A stretch of 64,000 bases of DNA from positions 1,330,649 to 1,394,648 of the forward strand of contig NZ_SOBE01000001.1 in NCBI RefSeq assembly GCF_004364285.1, read 5' to 3'. This document shows positions 42,672-51,137 of the stretch, piece by piece (the first letter of the stretch is position 1; each line of letters starts with the position of its first letter). Both the position numbers and the translations under genes were made by a program. The notes beneath the pieces were generated by a model, which saw nothing but the letters and a program-made list of their open reading frames with translations, made no database searches and was not told the origin of the DNA. The stretch comes from Frigoribacterium sp. PhB116 (GTDB lineage: Bacteria; Actinomycetota; Actinomycetes; Actinomycetales; Microbacteriaceae).

Positions 42672-43820
42672 TCAGGGCAGGGGGCGGGGAGGCGCGAGGA
42701 GCGTTCCGCGGATGACGCTGCCGTGGAAGGTGCGCACGGCGACCGTGATCCAGGCCCCGACGAGCCCGATGTAGAACACGACCGCCAGTACCTGCAGCGA
42801 GACGAGTCCCGTGTGCAGGGCCAGACCGTTCAGGCCTGTCACGCAGGTGCCGACGGGGAAGGTGAACGACCACCAGGTGAGTGAGAACGGGAGCCCCTGG
42901 CGGACGGTGCGGAGGGTGATGGCCGATGCCAGTGCCGCCCACATCAGGGCGAATCCCAGAGTGGGCACACCGTAGACGAGCCCGAAGACGAACAGGGCGT
43001 GCGAGGTTCCCTGGTCGACGGCGAGGTGGGCGTTGCCACCGAGCAGGTTGGCTGCGGTGATCGACTGCCCCAGGGGGCCGAGGACGATCCAGAGGGTCGG
43101 GACCATGCCGGCCGGGCCGATCTTGTGCTGGGCCAGGCGTGACCAGATCAGCGTGATGATCACGATCGACGCCAGCAACGACAAGCCGAACATCGCGTAG
43201 CACCCCCAGAGCATGTTCTGCCTTGCCTGCCCCGCGGGCAGGAAGGGCAGCAGCAGCGCACCGGTCGAGGCAGACACCATTGGGGGAACCACGGGCATGA
43301 GCCAGCCGCCGAACGCACTGTCGGGGGCCGTGTCGTGCCGGGTGAACGTCAGGTACGGGACCGCGATCGCGCTGACGAGGCCGAGCACCGTACCGATGGT
43401 CCACAACACCCAGTCGATGCCGACCGCCAGGGGCGTACCGAGGACGTCTTTACCCAAGAGCAGGGTGCCCGCGCCGACGGTCAGCAGCGCCATGGGCGGT
43501 GCCCCGTAGAAGTGCGCCATCACCGGATTGAGTCGATGCCCCCGCGCGGTGGCTCGGTAACGCACCCAGTGCATGACGGTCGCCGTGCTGAGAGCGACCA
43601 ACAACACGCTGGCCAGTGCCCAGACGATGGTCGCGGCGGGGCGCAGCCCCGGGAACTGCAGCGGCAGGGTCGCCGCGGCGTTGGCGACGATGCCGGTCCC
43701 CATGATCGACGCGAACCAGTTCGGGGTCAGGTTCGACACGATCTGCCCGCGGTGCTCGAGCTGGCGGAACAGACCGTGCGTGCGGGGAGGGGCGACAGTC
43801 GGTGAGATCGCGGCAGGCAT
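42672..43820 (-). CDS. TDT family (TehA/SLAC1-like) anion transporter
   Basis: 382 residues, ten predicted helices. NWFASIMGTGIVANAAATLP at the start and PVGTCVTGLNGLAL late are typical of tellurite-resistance/dicarboxylate transporters; some members export sulfite. Divergent from a LysR regulator 70 bp away, a common pairing for this family in actinobacteria. Substrate not determinable. Confidence 0.87.
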   Translation of the reverse strand: MPAAISPTVAPPRTHGLFRQLEHRGQIVSNLTPNWFASIMGTGIVANAAATLPLQFPGLRPAATIVWALASVLLVALSTATVMHWVRYRATARGHRLNPVMAHFYGAPPMALLTVGAGTLLLGKDVLGTPLAVGIDWVLWTIGTVLGLVSAIAVPYLTFTRHDTAPDSAFGGWLMPVVPPMVSASTGALLLPFLPAGQARQNMLWGCYAMFGLSLLASIVIITLIWSRLAQHKIGPAGMVPTLWIVLGPLGQSITAANLLGGNAHLAVDQGTSHALFVFGLVYGVPTLGFALMWAALASAITLRTVRQGLPFSLTWWSFTFPVGTCVTGLNGLALHTGLVSLQVLAVVFYIGLVGAWITVAVRTFHGSVIRGTLLAPPRPLP

Positions 43821-43873
43821 GTCTCGATCTTCGTACGTGCGTCCGGCTGCCGATACGGGCGGATGCTTGTAGT

Positions 43874-43894
43874 GTCACAATCGATCTTTGTGAC
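43874..43894. promoter_or_regulatory. LysR-type dyad
   Basis: GTCACAA (43874-43880) and TTGTGAC (43888-43894), perfect 7-bp arms with 7-bp spacer, in the region between the divergent transporter and LysR genes; overlaps the alternative LysR starts. Confidence 0.55.
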
Positions 43895-44798
43895 CGGACT
43901 CCCTGTTGATCTCGAGACGCTCCGACTGCTGGAGGCGATCTCGAGATCGGGCAGTCTGGGCCGTGCCGCGACATCGGTGGGCATCAGCCAGCAGGCGGCG
44001 TCGTCTCGCATCACGGTCGCCGAGCGGCGGCTGGGTCGTACGTTGCTCGTCCGCTCTCGGGCGGGCTCGGCGCTGACCGAGCACGGACTCCTGGTGTGCG
44101 AGTGGGGCCGACCCCTGCTCGAGGCGGCGACCACCTTCGAACGATCGCTGCACACCCTGATGACCGGCGCCTCCGACGCTCTCCTCGTCGCAGCGAGTCA
44201 GACGGTGTCAGAGGCGCTGATGCCACGCTGGATGACAGCGGCAGCGGATCGTGTCCGGGTGCGCCTGGAATCGGGCAACAGCGACTGGGTCGTCGACGAG
44301 GTCCGTTCGGGGCGTGCGCACCTCGGGTTCACCGAGACCCCCGATGAGGCCGACGGGCTCGCCACGACCGTCCTGGGTGTCGACGAACTGCTCATCGTCG
44401 TCTCGCCCAGGCACGCATGGGCATCGAAGTCCGAACCCGTGACGGCAGCGGATCTCGCATCCACACCGCTCGTGTCTCGGGAGTCGGGCTCGGGCACCCG
44501 CCGGACCCTCGAGCTCGCCCTGGGGATCGACCCTGCCCTGATGGCAGAACCCGCTGCGCAGTTGTCGTCGACGGGCGCCATCCGGGCGGCCATCGCCGGC
44601 GGTGTGGGTCCGGGAGTCATCAGCTCGTTGCTGGTCGAGGACGACCTCCGCGCCGGGCGCCTCGTCACCGTCCCGGCAGCCGTCGACCTGAGACGCCCGT
44701 TTCGCGCTGTGTGGTCGGCCGGTCTGAGCGCCGGGGCGCAGGATCTCCTGGCCGTGATCGCCGCGTTGCAGCACAGCCCCGACTCCTCGCCGAGATGA
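43890..44798 (+). CDS. LysR family transcriptional regulator
   Basis: 302 residues from GTG at 43890. Helix-turn-helix at about residues 8-65 (LETLRLLEAISRSGSLGRAATSVGISQQAASSRI), then a periplasmic-binding-like effector domain. ATG at 43863 is an alternative start; the dyad lies between the two and favours the later one. Likely controls the divergent TDT transporter. Ends one base before the stop of the convergent glycosylase gene. Confidence 0.86.
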   Translation: MTGLPVDLETLRLLEAISRSGSLGRAATSVGISQQAASSRITVAERRLGRTLLVRSRAGSALTEHGLLVCEWGRPLLEAATTFERSLHTLMTGASDALLVAASQTVSEALMPRWMTAAADRVRVRLESGNSDWVVDEVRSGRAHLGFTETPDEADGLATTVLGVDELLIVVSPRHAWASKSEPVTAADLASTPLVSRESGSGTRRTLELALGIDPALMAEPAAQLSSTGAIRAAIAGGVGPGVISSLLVEDDLRAGRLVTVPAAVDLRRPFRAVWSAGLSAGAQDLLAVIAALQHSPDSSPR

Positions 44799-45344
44799 TC
44801 AGAGAAGCGAAGCGTGCCGTAGGGCCGTGACGGCCCGCAGGTGCTTCTCGCCGGCGCGGGTGGCGTTCGCCGGCGACAGATGGGGTGCCGCGAGCACGGG
44901 CACGATCCTCGCACGCGGTTCCAGGGTGAAGTACCTCATCACGCCCGTCAGGGCCGGAGTGCCGAAGGTCACGATCGCCCGCAGCTGCGGCAGAGAATCG
45001 AGCAGCTGAGCCAGGGCAGGGCGTGCGTCGTCGAGATCGGTGACGGTCGGCGCCCGACCAAGGGCCCACGGGACGATGTTCCATCGCAGGTAGACGTTCC
45101 TGCCCAGACCAGACTCGATCCGTGCTCGCTTGAACGCAGATGCCGTCGGCCCCGGGTTGTCCTCACTGCTGATCGCGTCCTCGCCCTGCCTGATCGTGGC
45201 AGGACCGGGTGATTCCATCAGCACGAGAACTTTCGCCGCTCCTCCTCCACCTGATGGGTCGAAGCCCGGCACGAACCGCGCACGTTCTGGTCCGGAGCTT
45301 CGCCATTCCGATACGAGCTGATCGAGGCCCCTGGGCTGCTGCAT
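44799..45344 (-). CDS. Uracil-DNA glycosylase superfamily protein
   Basis: 181 residues. LVLMESPGPAT, SSEDNPGPTASAF and the NIVPWALG block match UDG-fold proteins; the final His motif reads APHLSPAN and not HPS. The subfamily is not one of the canonical ones, so the base specificity is open. ATG at 45344. Convergent and abutting with the LysR gene with no room for a terminator. Confidence 0.72.
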   Translation of the reverse strand: MQQPRGLDQLVSEWRSSGPERARFVPGFDPSGGGGAAKVLVLMESPGPATIRQGEDAISSEDNPGPTASAFKRARIESGLGRNVYLRWNIVPWALGRAPTVTDLDDARPALAQLLDSLPQLRAIVTFGTPALTGVMRYFTLEPRARIVPVLAAPHLSPANATRAGEKHLRAVTALRHASLL

Positions 45345-45457
45345 CCCTAGACGGTACGACGTTGAGGACCGTTTCCGCCCGCTCACCGACGACGCGGAAC
45401 GACCAAGACGGCGTCCTCTCCGAGTGCGCTCGCCCCACAGCAAGTGATCCAGTGGGC

Positions 45458-45473
45458 GATCCTCTTTCGGGCG
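45458..45473 (+). repeat. Boundary motif
   Basis: GATCCTCTTTCGGGCG, in the gene-poor stretch between the UDG-like gene and the MoeA-like fragment. Confidence 0.5.
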
Positions 45474-45703
45474 GGCCGAGGGCATTCGGCCTGAGCCAGA
45501 CTTGTCGCCGTCTCGGAGTGCGCTGAGGGAATCGTCCCCGTCGAGAGGCAGGGGCCGGCAATGACGTGCGGCCTCGTCGACGTGGACTCGACCGCAGTCA
45601 TTGAGACTTCGGGGATCGACGAAGGCGCGTCAGCACGCACTCTCTCGCTGCCCTGGTCTCGCTGAGATACGGCCTTTCTCAAGAGCGCACCTCGTGTCCG
45701 CTC

Positions 45704-45961
45704 CTGAGCGAGAACCGTCGGATGGCCTGGCCTCATCGAGACGCCGCGCACCAACACCTCTGCGTTCACACGGAGCAGCGCAGGGACGAGATGGTCCCCG
45801 TGCCCGTGACCTGTGCCCCCCGTCGAGATGACGATGTCGACGCCTTCCTGGCTCAGGGCGCGACGGACAGCCGACGCGTCGTCCGTCGCGTAGGTGACGC
45901 TGGTGACGTCCATGCCGGCTCCACGGAGCACCTCGGTCACGGAAACGCCGAGCGCGACAGT
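45704..45961 (-). pseudogene. Internal fragment of a molybdopterin-binding (MoeA/MogA-type) gene
   Basis: The frame reads TEVLRGAGMDVTSVTYATDD, then IVISTGGTGHGHGDHLVPAL and GVSMRPGHPTVLAQ, the MoCF core of MoeA-like proteins. Neither the N-terminal domains nor the LPGNP segment follow, so both ends are missing. It lies in a 727-bp region (45345-46071) with no intact gene; the rest (45474-45703 and 45962-46071) shows nothing recognisable. Confidence 0.7.
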
Positions 45962-46071
45962 GAATCATCGATCGTTGCGCATCTCGTGCTGTGCCTTTCC
46001 GATGCCCCGGCGCGACACGACGGCCCTGCGACACTCCGGCCGGCGCCTGCCGTAATCGGTCGAGGAGTTTG

Positions 46072-47148
46072 ATGGCGAGCATGGACACCCTTCCCCTCTG
46101 GCTGTTGGCCGCCATCTTCGTCGCCGGCGCCGCCGTCATCTGGGTCGCCGGCATCCAGCTGTCGAAGACGACCGACGTCCTCGACTCCCGACTCCACCTC
46201 GGTAGCGCGCTCGGCGGACTCATCGTCCTCGCGGTGGCGACCAACCTGCCCGAGATAGCCATCACGGTCAGCGCCGCCGTCTCGGGCTCGCTCGAGGTGG
46301 CCGCGGGCAACATCCTCGGCGGCATCGCCCTTCAGACGGTCGTCCTCGTCGTGCTCGACGCCCTCGGGAAACGCGGCAAGGGGGTCCACCCCCTCACCTA
46401 TCGCGCGGCCTCCCTAGGGCTGCTGCTTGAGGCACTGGTCGTGGTGGCGGTCCTCGCCGTCGTCATCGCCGGAACCCAGCTGCCGTCCTCGCTCACAGTG
46501 GCGCGCCTGACGCCGGACGTCGTCCTCATCGCCGTCATCTGGCTCGTGGGCCTGTTCCTCGTCCGGCGTGCCGGCAAGGGCCTGCCGTGGCACGAGGCCG
46601 GAGCAGCACCTGACACGTCGACGCCGCGACCGAGCGGACACCGGACCCGCTCGAACCCGTCGCCGACGACCATGAGCACGAAGAAGGCCGCGGTCGTCTT
46701 CGGCCTGTCGGCCCTCGCCACGCTCGTCGCCGGCGTCGTCCTCGAACGCGCGGGCGATGCGGCCGCGTCGCAGATCGGCTTGTCGGGTGTGCTGTTCGGC
46801 GCGACGGTCCTGGCCCTGGCGACGAGCCTGCCCGAGATCTCGACCGGGTTGCAGGCCGTCAAGCAGGGCGACGACAACCTGGCCATGAGCGACATCTTCG
46901 GCGGCAACGCCTTCCTGCCCGTGCTCTTCCTCGTCGCCACGGTCATCTCCGGGCAGGCGATCCTGCCACAGTCGAACACCAGCGACGTCTACCTGACCGC
47001 CCTCGCCGCGCTCCTCACGCTCGTCTACGCCGTTGGCCTGCTCTTCCGGCCGCGACGACGCATCGCGGGCATGGGCGTGGACTCGTTCGTCGTGCTCGTG
47101 CTCTACGCCGTCGGCATCGGTGGCCTCGTCGCCATCACGCTCGGCTGA
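46072..47148 (+). CDS. CaCA-type sodium/calcium:cation exchanger
   Basis: 358 residues. Two inverted alpha-repeats: LGGLIVLAVATNLPEIAITVSAA (about residues 43-65) and VLFGATVLALATSLPEISTGLQAV (about 240-263), each with the ion-binding Glu of the NCX/ChaA family. A cytoplasmic loop links the halves. ATG at 46072 follows AGGAG. Exchanges Ca2+ or another cation for Na+/H+; specificity unknown. Confidence 0.87.
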   Translation: MASMDTLPLWLLAAIFVAGAAVIWVAGIQLSKTTDVLDSRLHLGSALGGLIVLAVATNLPEIAITVSAAVSGSLEVAAGNILGGIALQTVVLVVLDALGKRGKGVHPLTYRAASLGLLLEALVVVAVLAVVIAGTQLPSSLTVARLTPDVVLIAVIWLVGLFLVRRAGKGLPWHEAGAAPDTSTPRPSGHRTRSNPSPTTMSTKKAAVVFGLSALATLVAGVVLERAGDAAASQIGLSGVLFGATVLALATSLPEISTGLQAVKQGDDNLAMSDIFGGNAFLPVLFLVATVISGQAILPQSNTSDVYLTALAALLTLVYAVGLLFRPRRRIAGMGVDSFVVLVLYAVGIGGLVAITLG

Positions 47149-47250
47149 CAGGACCATCCCGGCGACTGAGCCGTGGAAGTTGGGCAAGGCGTCCATGCTC
47201 CAGCCAACGTCTCACTGAACCATCGGCCACCGAACGATCCCGTGGTGTCA

Positions 47251-47315
47251 GCCACTCCCCCGTAGCTGAGGGGCTTGGGCCGTCTCGCTAGATCAGTCCG
47301 AAACCGATCGCGATG
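47251..47315 (+). repeat. 65-bp element, copy 1
   Basis: Aligns without gaps to 63274-63338 (52 of 65 identical by eye). Contains CCCC/GGGG arms (CTCCCCCG...GGGG), GTCTCG and TCCGAAAC. Ends 3 bp before a boundary motif, exactly as copy 2 does. Confidence 0.75.
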
Positions 47316-47318
47316 GAG

Positions 47319-47334
47319 GCTCCCCTACTGGGAC
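47319..47334 (+). repeat. Boundary motif supplying the NYN stop codon
   Basis: GCTCCCCTACTGGGAC, 13 of 16 to consensus. Its CTA is the TAG stop of the leftward NYN/OST-HTH fragment. Confidence 0.65.
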
Positions 47335-47807
47335 TGGCCCTTGAGGCGGACCCGGTGGCCTGTCGCCATCGGCTCGACTGCGAACTGTTCTGTCGCGCGG
47401 ACGAGTTCTGAGAGCTTGGTGAAGCCCCAGTTGCGGGAGTCGAAGTCTGGACGCCACTTGCGTAAAAGGCTCCCCACGGTGGCAAGGTTTGCCCACCCGT
47501 CTTCGGAGGACGCGGTGCCGACGCTGTTCCGAAGTCCCTCGATGAGACGTGCGTCGTCTCGCGGAGACAACGCCGTCGGCCGTTCCGTCGTCGTGGCTTC
47601 GGGGGCGGTTTCCCCCTCGGTGACGCCGAGGACATCGAAGTAGGTGACCTGGTCGCAGGCGTTCCGGAACGATGTCGGCGTCTTGCGCTCCCCGAACCCG
47701 TAGACGGTGATCCCTTCCTCTCGGATACGAGAGGCAAGCCGGGGGAAGTCGCTGTCCGACGACGCGATGCAGAACCTCTGGAATCGGCCCGTGTAGAGCA
47801 GGTGAGC
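47325..47807 (-). pseudogene. NYN (PIN-like) / OST-HTH protein gene, 5' half missing
   Basis: From the right edge the minus frame reads HLLYTGRFQRFCIASSDSDF, then LASRIREEGITVYGFGERKTP and ACDQVTYFDVL, the C-terminal half of a NYN ribonuclease domain. After a linker comes an OST-HTH/LOTUS domain (RLIEGLRNSVGTASSEDGW to LSELVRATEQFAV). The N-terminal NYN half and start are absent; the break coincides with the boundary motif at 47808, where an in-frame stop appears. The piece is thus bounded by motifs on both sides (489 bp). Confidence 0.8.
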
Positions 47808-47823
47808 GATCCCCTATCGGAAC
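47808..47823 (+). repeat. Boundary motif at the NYN truncation point
   Basis: GATCCCCTATCGGAAC, 15 of 16 to consensus, at the exact junction where NYN coding homology stops. Confidence 0.75.
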
Positions 47824-47840
47824 ACGCTGGACCGTTAGCG

Positions 47841-48908
47841 TCAGGTCGTGCAAGCCGGGACCGGCAAGACCAGCTCGAGCGTCGTACCCGTGGCAGAGGT
47901 CGAGGCGACCCGGACGCTTCCTCCGTGTCGTAGGGCGATCTCCCTGACGAGGGCGAGACCGATTCCGAAGCTCGGTCGGGTGTCGCCGCTGGCACGCCAC
48001 GAGGCTCCTTCTGCTGGCTCCGACCGAGCAAACCGGTCAAAGACCCGCGTTGGCTCGATCCCCGTGATCCCTGGCCCCTCGTCGGTGACCGCGAGCACGG
48101 CCGAGCCACGCTCGTGCCGGGTCGACAGCGTGACGGTCGAGCCTGGGGGCGCGTGGCCGAGCGCGTTGTCGACCAGGGCCAGCACCGCCCGTCGGAGGCT
48201 CGCGCGCGGCACTCGGACCCACGGGGCGGTAGTGCTGTCGTGCCGCAAGGTCACGTCGCGCTCGTCGGCGAGCACCGACATCGACCGCAGGACCTCCACG
48301 ACCACGTCGTCGAGGCGCACCGGCTCGGGCACGACAGCCGGGCCAGCAGGGTCGTCTCCCGCTGCCTCGAGCAGGTCGCCCACGATGTCGATCAGGGCTC
48401 GCGAGTCGTCGCGGAGTCTCGCCAGATCCGATGTGACGTGCGCGTCGGCGGAGGCATCGCCTCCTGCGATTTTCCGCTGCAGCGCCTGGAGGCGGGCGTC
48501 GAGCACGGTGAGGGGCGTGCGAAGCTCGTGGCTCGCGTCGGCGACGAACTGCCGCTGCAGGCGCAGGGCCTCACCGAGCGGCCGGACGGCGCGTCGGGCG
48601 ATGACGACCGTGACGAGCCCGGCGAAGACGACGCCGGCGACTCCCAGCACGACGAGGCCGGCCACGACGTCCGTGGCCGAAACGAAGACCTCGCCCTGGC
48701 CCGCGGCGACAACCTGCTCGAGCCTCTCCTGCGGGACGGTCTGGTGCAGCACCCACGCGATCGTCAGCGCGAGGGCGCCCACGACGACGAGGCCCGAGAC
48801 GAGCACTATCTGTCGCCCGATCGACCGGGCAGCGGCTTGCAGGGCCGCGGCCTCCGGATCGGGGAGGGCCTGGGCGCCCGTCCGCACTCGCCCGCGCCGT
48901 CCGCTCAC
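47841..48908 (-). CDS. Sensor histidine kinase (OmpR-system partner)
   Basis: 355 residues from GTG at 48908. Two helices (about 35-57 and 80-105) with a very short external loop, then HisKA with H127 (ADASHELRTPL) and an HATPase (VDNALGHAPPG, DEGPGI, FGIGLALVREIALRHGG). Short loop implies sensing at the membrane. Last gene of the PAP2-DedA-RR-HK operon, overlapping the regulator by 4 bp. A fragment of a paralogue lies at 31615. Confidence 0.92.
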   Translation of the reverse strand: MSGRRGRVRTGAQALPDPEAAALQAAARSIGRQIVLVSGLVVVGALALTIAWVLHQTVPQERLEQVVAAGQGEVFVSATDVVAGLVVLGVAGVVFAGLVTVVIARRAVRPLGEALRLQRQFVADASHELRTPLTVLDARLQALQRKIAGGDASADAHVTSDLARLRDDSRALIDIVGDLLEAAGDDPAGPAVVPEPVRLDDVVVEVLRSMSVLADERDVTLRHDSTTAPWVRVPRASLRRAVLALVDNALGHAPPGSTVTLSTRHERGSAVLAVTDEGPGITGIEPTRVFDRFARSEPAEGASWRASGDTRPSFGIGLALVREIALRHGGSVRVASTSATGTTLELVLPVPACTT

Positions 48909-49576
48909 AGGGCGCCCACCCGGTAGCCGCGTCCCCGCACGGTCAGCACGACGTCACGGTCGATCTTCCGCCGCAGGTAGCTGACGTAGGTGTCGACGGT
49001 GCCGACCTGCTCGCCGTGCGGGAACAAACGCGCGAGCAGGTCCGCCCGGTCGAAGGTGTGGTCGGGTCGCCCGGCCAGCTCGGCGAGCAGCGCGCTCTCG
49101 CGCTCGCTCAGCACCACGCGACTCGACCAGGGCGTGACGACGATGCGGCTCTCGGGGAACAAGCGCGCCTCGCCGATGTCGAGCCAGCGCTCCTCGGCGG
49201 CGAACGACCGGGTCAGCGCGCGCAGCCGGGCGAACAGCTCGTCGAACTCGAACGGCTTGACGAGGTAGTCGTCCGCGCCGCCGTCCAGCCCGGCCACCCG
49301 GTCGGCCGTGGTGCCGAGCGCGGTCAGCATGAGCACCGGCGTCGTCACGTGCTCGCACCGCAGGGCCGCCACCAGCTCGGTGCCGTCGAGCCCGGGAAGG
49401 CGTCGGTCGACGACGAGCACCGCGTGGACGCCTGCCCGCGCGGCCTCGAGCCCTCGTCGGCCGTCGACCACGAGGTCGACCTGCCAGGCCTCGCCGAGCA
49501 CGTCGGCCACGATGGGGCCGAGCTCCGCGTCGTCCTCGACCAGCAGGAGGCGCGGGCGCGCGTCAGGACCGGTCAC
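48905..49576 (-). CDS. OmpR/PhoB-type response regulator
   Basis: 223 residues from GTG at 49576. Receiver with acidic pair E14-D15, phospho-acceptor D57 (AVLVVDRRLPG) and Lys in DDYLVKPFEF; winged-helix output domain with VVLSERESALLAELAGRPDHTF and YVSYLRRKID..VLTVRGRGYR. It overlaps the DedA gene by 14 bp. Likely binds the paired TCCCAGAAA boxes at 51042-51115. Confidence 0.93.
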   Translation of the reverse strand: MTGPDARPRLLLVEDDAELGPIVADVLGEAWQVDLVVDGRRGLEAARAGVHAVLVVDRRLPGLDGTELVAALRCEHVTTPVLMLTALGTTADRVAGLDGGADDYLVKPFEFDELFARLRALTRSFAAEERWLDIGEARLFPESRIVVTPWSSRVVLSERESALLAELAGRPDHTFDRADLLARLFPHGEQVGTVDTYVSYLRRKIDRDVVLTVRGRGYRVGAL

Positions 49577-50222
49577 CCACCGCCTCCTCGTCCCTCGTCG
49601 TCGTCGCTGCGGCCGTCCTCCCGGCCCGAGCGGCGCGCGAGCGCCGCAGGGCCGTGACCACGATCGGTAGCACCGACACGACGACGAGCCCGACGGCGAG
49701 CAGGTCGATGTGGTCTGCCACGAACGGTAGGCCACCCAGCAGCGATCCGAGCACGGTCATGCCGACGGCCCAGAGGAGAGCGCCGGTGAGGTTCCAGACG
49801 ATGAACTTGCGATACGGGTAGCCGCTCGTGCCGGCGGCCAGGGGAACGAAGGTGCGGACGACGGGCACGAACCGGCCGAGGACGAGCGCCTTGCCTCCGT
49901 GCCGCTCGAAGAACGCCTCGGCCTGCTCGAGGTGCGCGGTCTTCAGCACGCGGGCGTCGGGGCGGAACCAGCGGCGCCCGAACCGGTGTCCGAGGAAGAA
50001 CCCGACCTGGTCGCCAGCCGCCGCTGCGAGGAACGCGCAGAGCGCGATCACCGCGACGCTGAGGCCGAGGCTCTGGTGCAGCAGGCCAGCGGTGACCAGC
50101 AGCGAGTCGCCGGGCAGGAACGGGAACAGCAGGCCCGACTCGACGAAGATCATCAGCGACAGGCCGCCGAGGGCCCACGGGCCCATGCCGGCGAGGAGGG
50201 TCTGGGGGTCGAGGATGCTCAT
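49563..50222 (-). CDS. DedA family membrane protein
   Basis: 219 residues. FVESGLLFPFLPGDSLLVTAGLL and GRFVPVVRTFVPLAAGTSGYPYRKFIVWN are the two re-entrant signatures of DedA/Tvp38 proteins; some members flip undecaprenyl phosphate. ATG at 50222 overlaps the PAP2 stop by 1 bp (TGATG). Next to PAP2 and a two-component pair, it suggests an envelope-lipid recycling or stress operon. Confidence 0.93.
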   Translation of the reverse strand: MSILDPQTLLAGMGPWALGGLSLMIFVESGLLFPFLPGDSLLVTAGLLHQSLGLSVAVIALCAFLAAAAGDQVGFFLGHRFGRRWFRPDARVLKTAHLEQAEAFFERHGGKALVLGRFVPVVRTFVPLAAGTSGYPYRKFIVWNLTGALLWAVGMTVLGSLLGGLPFVADHIDLLAVGLVVVSVLPIVVTALRRSRAARAGRTAAATTTRDEEAVGDRS

Positions 50223-51019
50223 CAGCGGGTCCGTCCTGGGTCGGTGGTCGTGGAGAAGTTCGGCGCCGACGGCCGGACGGGGTGGCCCGCCCCCGAGCGC
50301 TGCTCGATCCGGTCGAGGAGGCGCAGCCACGGCGGCAGGGCCAGCGCCACCACCGAGCAGCCGAGCACGGCCGAGGCGACCGTGTCGCTCGGCCAGTGAA
50401 CGCCCACCCAGACGCGCGACAGCCCGACGACCGCCACCGACGCCGCGCAGACGGCGATGACGACCAGTGCGCGGCGGCACCCCCAGGCGAGCAGGACCAG
50501 CGCGAGTGCGAGCCCGGTCGCGAGGGCGGTGTGCCCGCTGGGGAACGAGAAGGAGTGCGGCTCGACGATCAGCGGGTCGGCGAGGAGTCCCGGGGCGGGG
50601 CGGTCGCGCTGCACGACGAGCTTGACCAGCTCGGCAGCGGCCCACGGACCGACCGCGACGCCGAGGGCCGTCAGGGCGGCGGTCGCCCGACGGGTGACCA
50701 CCCACACCGCGACGGCCAGCAACAGCACGAGGGCTGCGCCCAGCTGCGGGCCGAGCAGCCGGTCGACGAGCAGCGCCGCCTGGTCGAGCACCGGCACGTG
50801 GGCACGGCTGGCGTGCTGGACGAGGTCGAGGTCAACCTCGTCCACGCCGCCGGCACCCGAGTCGATGAGCAGCCCCGCGACGACGACGCCGACGACGCCG
50901 GTCGCGCCCCACGCCGCCCACGCCCGGTCGTGCACGACCGCGCGGACGGCGGGGAACAGAGGAGGCGCGGTGCGGCCGCGAGGGAGCGCCGACGAGGGCG
51001 GACGGTGCAGGACGGTCAT
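50222..51019 (-). CDS. PAP2 family lipid phosphatase
   Basis: 265 residues, about six helices. Phosphatase motifs: KLVVQRDRP (C1), FSFPSGHTA (C2) and SRVWVGVHWPSD (C3) with the catalytic His. It dephosphorylates a membrane pyrophosphate or phosphate lipid such as undecaprenyl diphosphate. First gene of the leftward operon; ATG at 51019 chosen over an in-frame start further upstream that would run through the regulatory boxes. Confidence 0.92.
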   Translation of the reverse strand: MTVLHRPPSSALPRGRTAPPLFPAVRAVVHDRAWAAWGATGVVGVVVAGLLIDSGAGGVDEVDLDLVQHASRAHVPVLDQAALLVDRLLGPQLGAALVLLLAVAVWVVTRRATAALTALGVAVGPWAAAELVKLVVQRDRPAPGLLADPLIVEPHSFSFPSGHTALATGLALALVLLAWGCRRALVVIAVCAASVAVVGLSRVWVGVHWPSDTVASAVLGCSVVALALPPWLRLLDRIEQRSGAGHPVRPSAPNFSTTTDPGRTR

Positions 51020-51041
51020 GCACGAAGGCTCCGCCCGAAGG

Positions 51042-51115
51042 TCCCAGAAACCGCCCAGATGCCCTGGCGGGCCGACCCGCGCCTCCTCGTCTCGGCCCCT
51101 GGGGGATTTCTGGGA
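51042..51115. promoter_or_regulatory. Mirror-image response-regulator boxes in a divergent promoter
   Basis: TCCCAGAAACCGCCCAG (51042-51058, plus strand) and TCCCAGAAATCCCCCAG (51115-51099, minus strand) agree at 15 of 17 bases. Each contains a CCCAG direct repeat at 11-bp spacing, as OmpR-type regulators bind. They face the PAP2 operon and the gene at 51138 respectively. Confidence 0.7.
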
Positions 51116-51137
51116 GGCGACCCGCGACCGTCGTCGG

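Noticed and set aside
47293..48000. 235-codon minus ORF over the NYN fragment and kinase end
   Set aside because: Wrong frame: the NYN/OST-HTH homology is in another frame.
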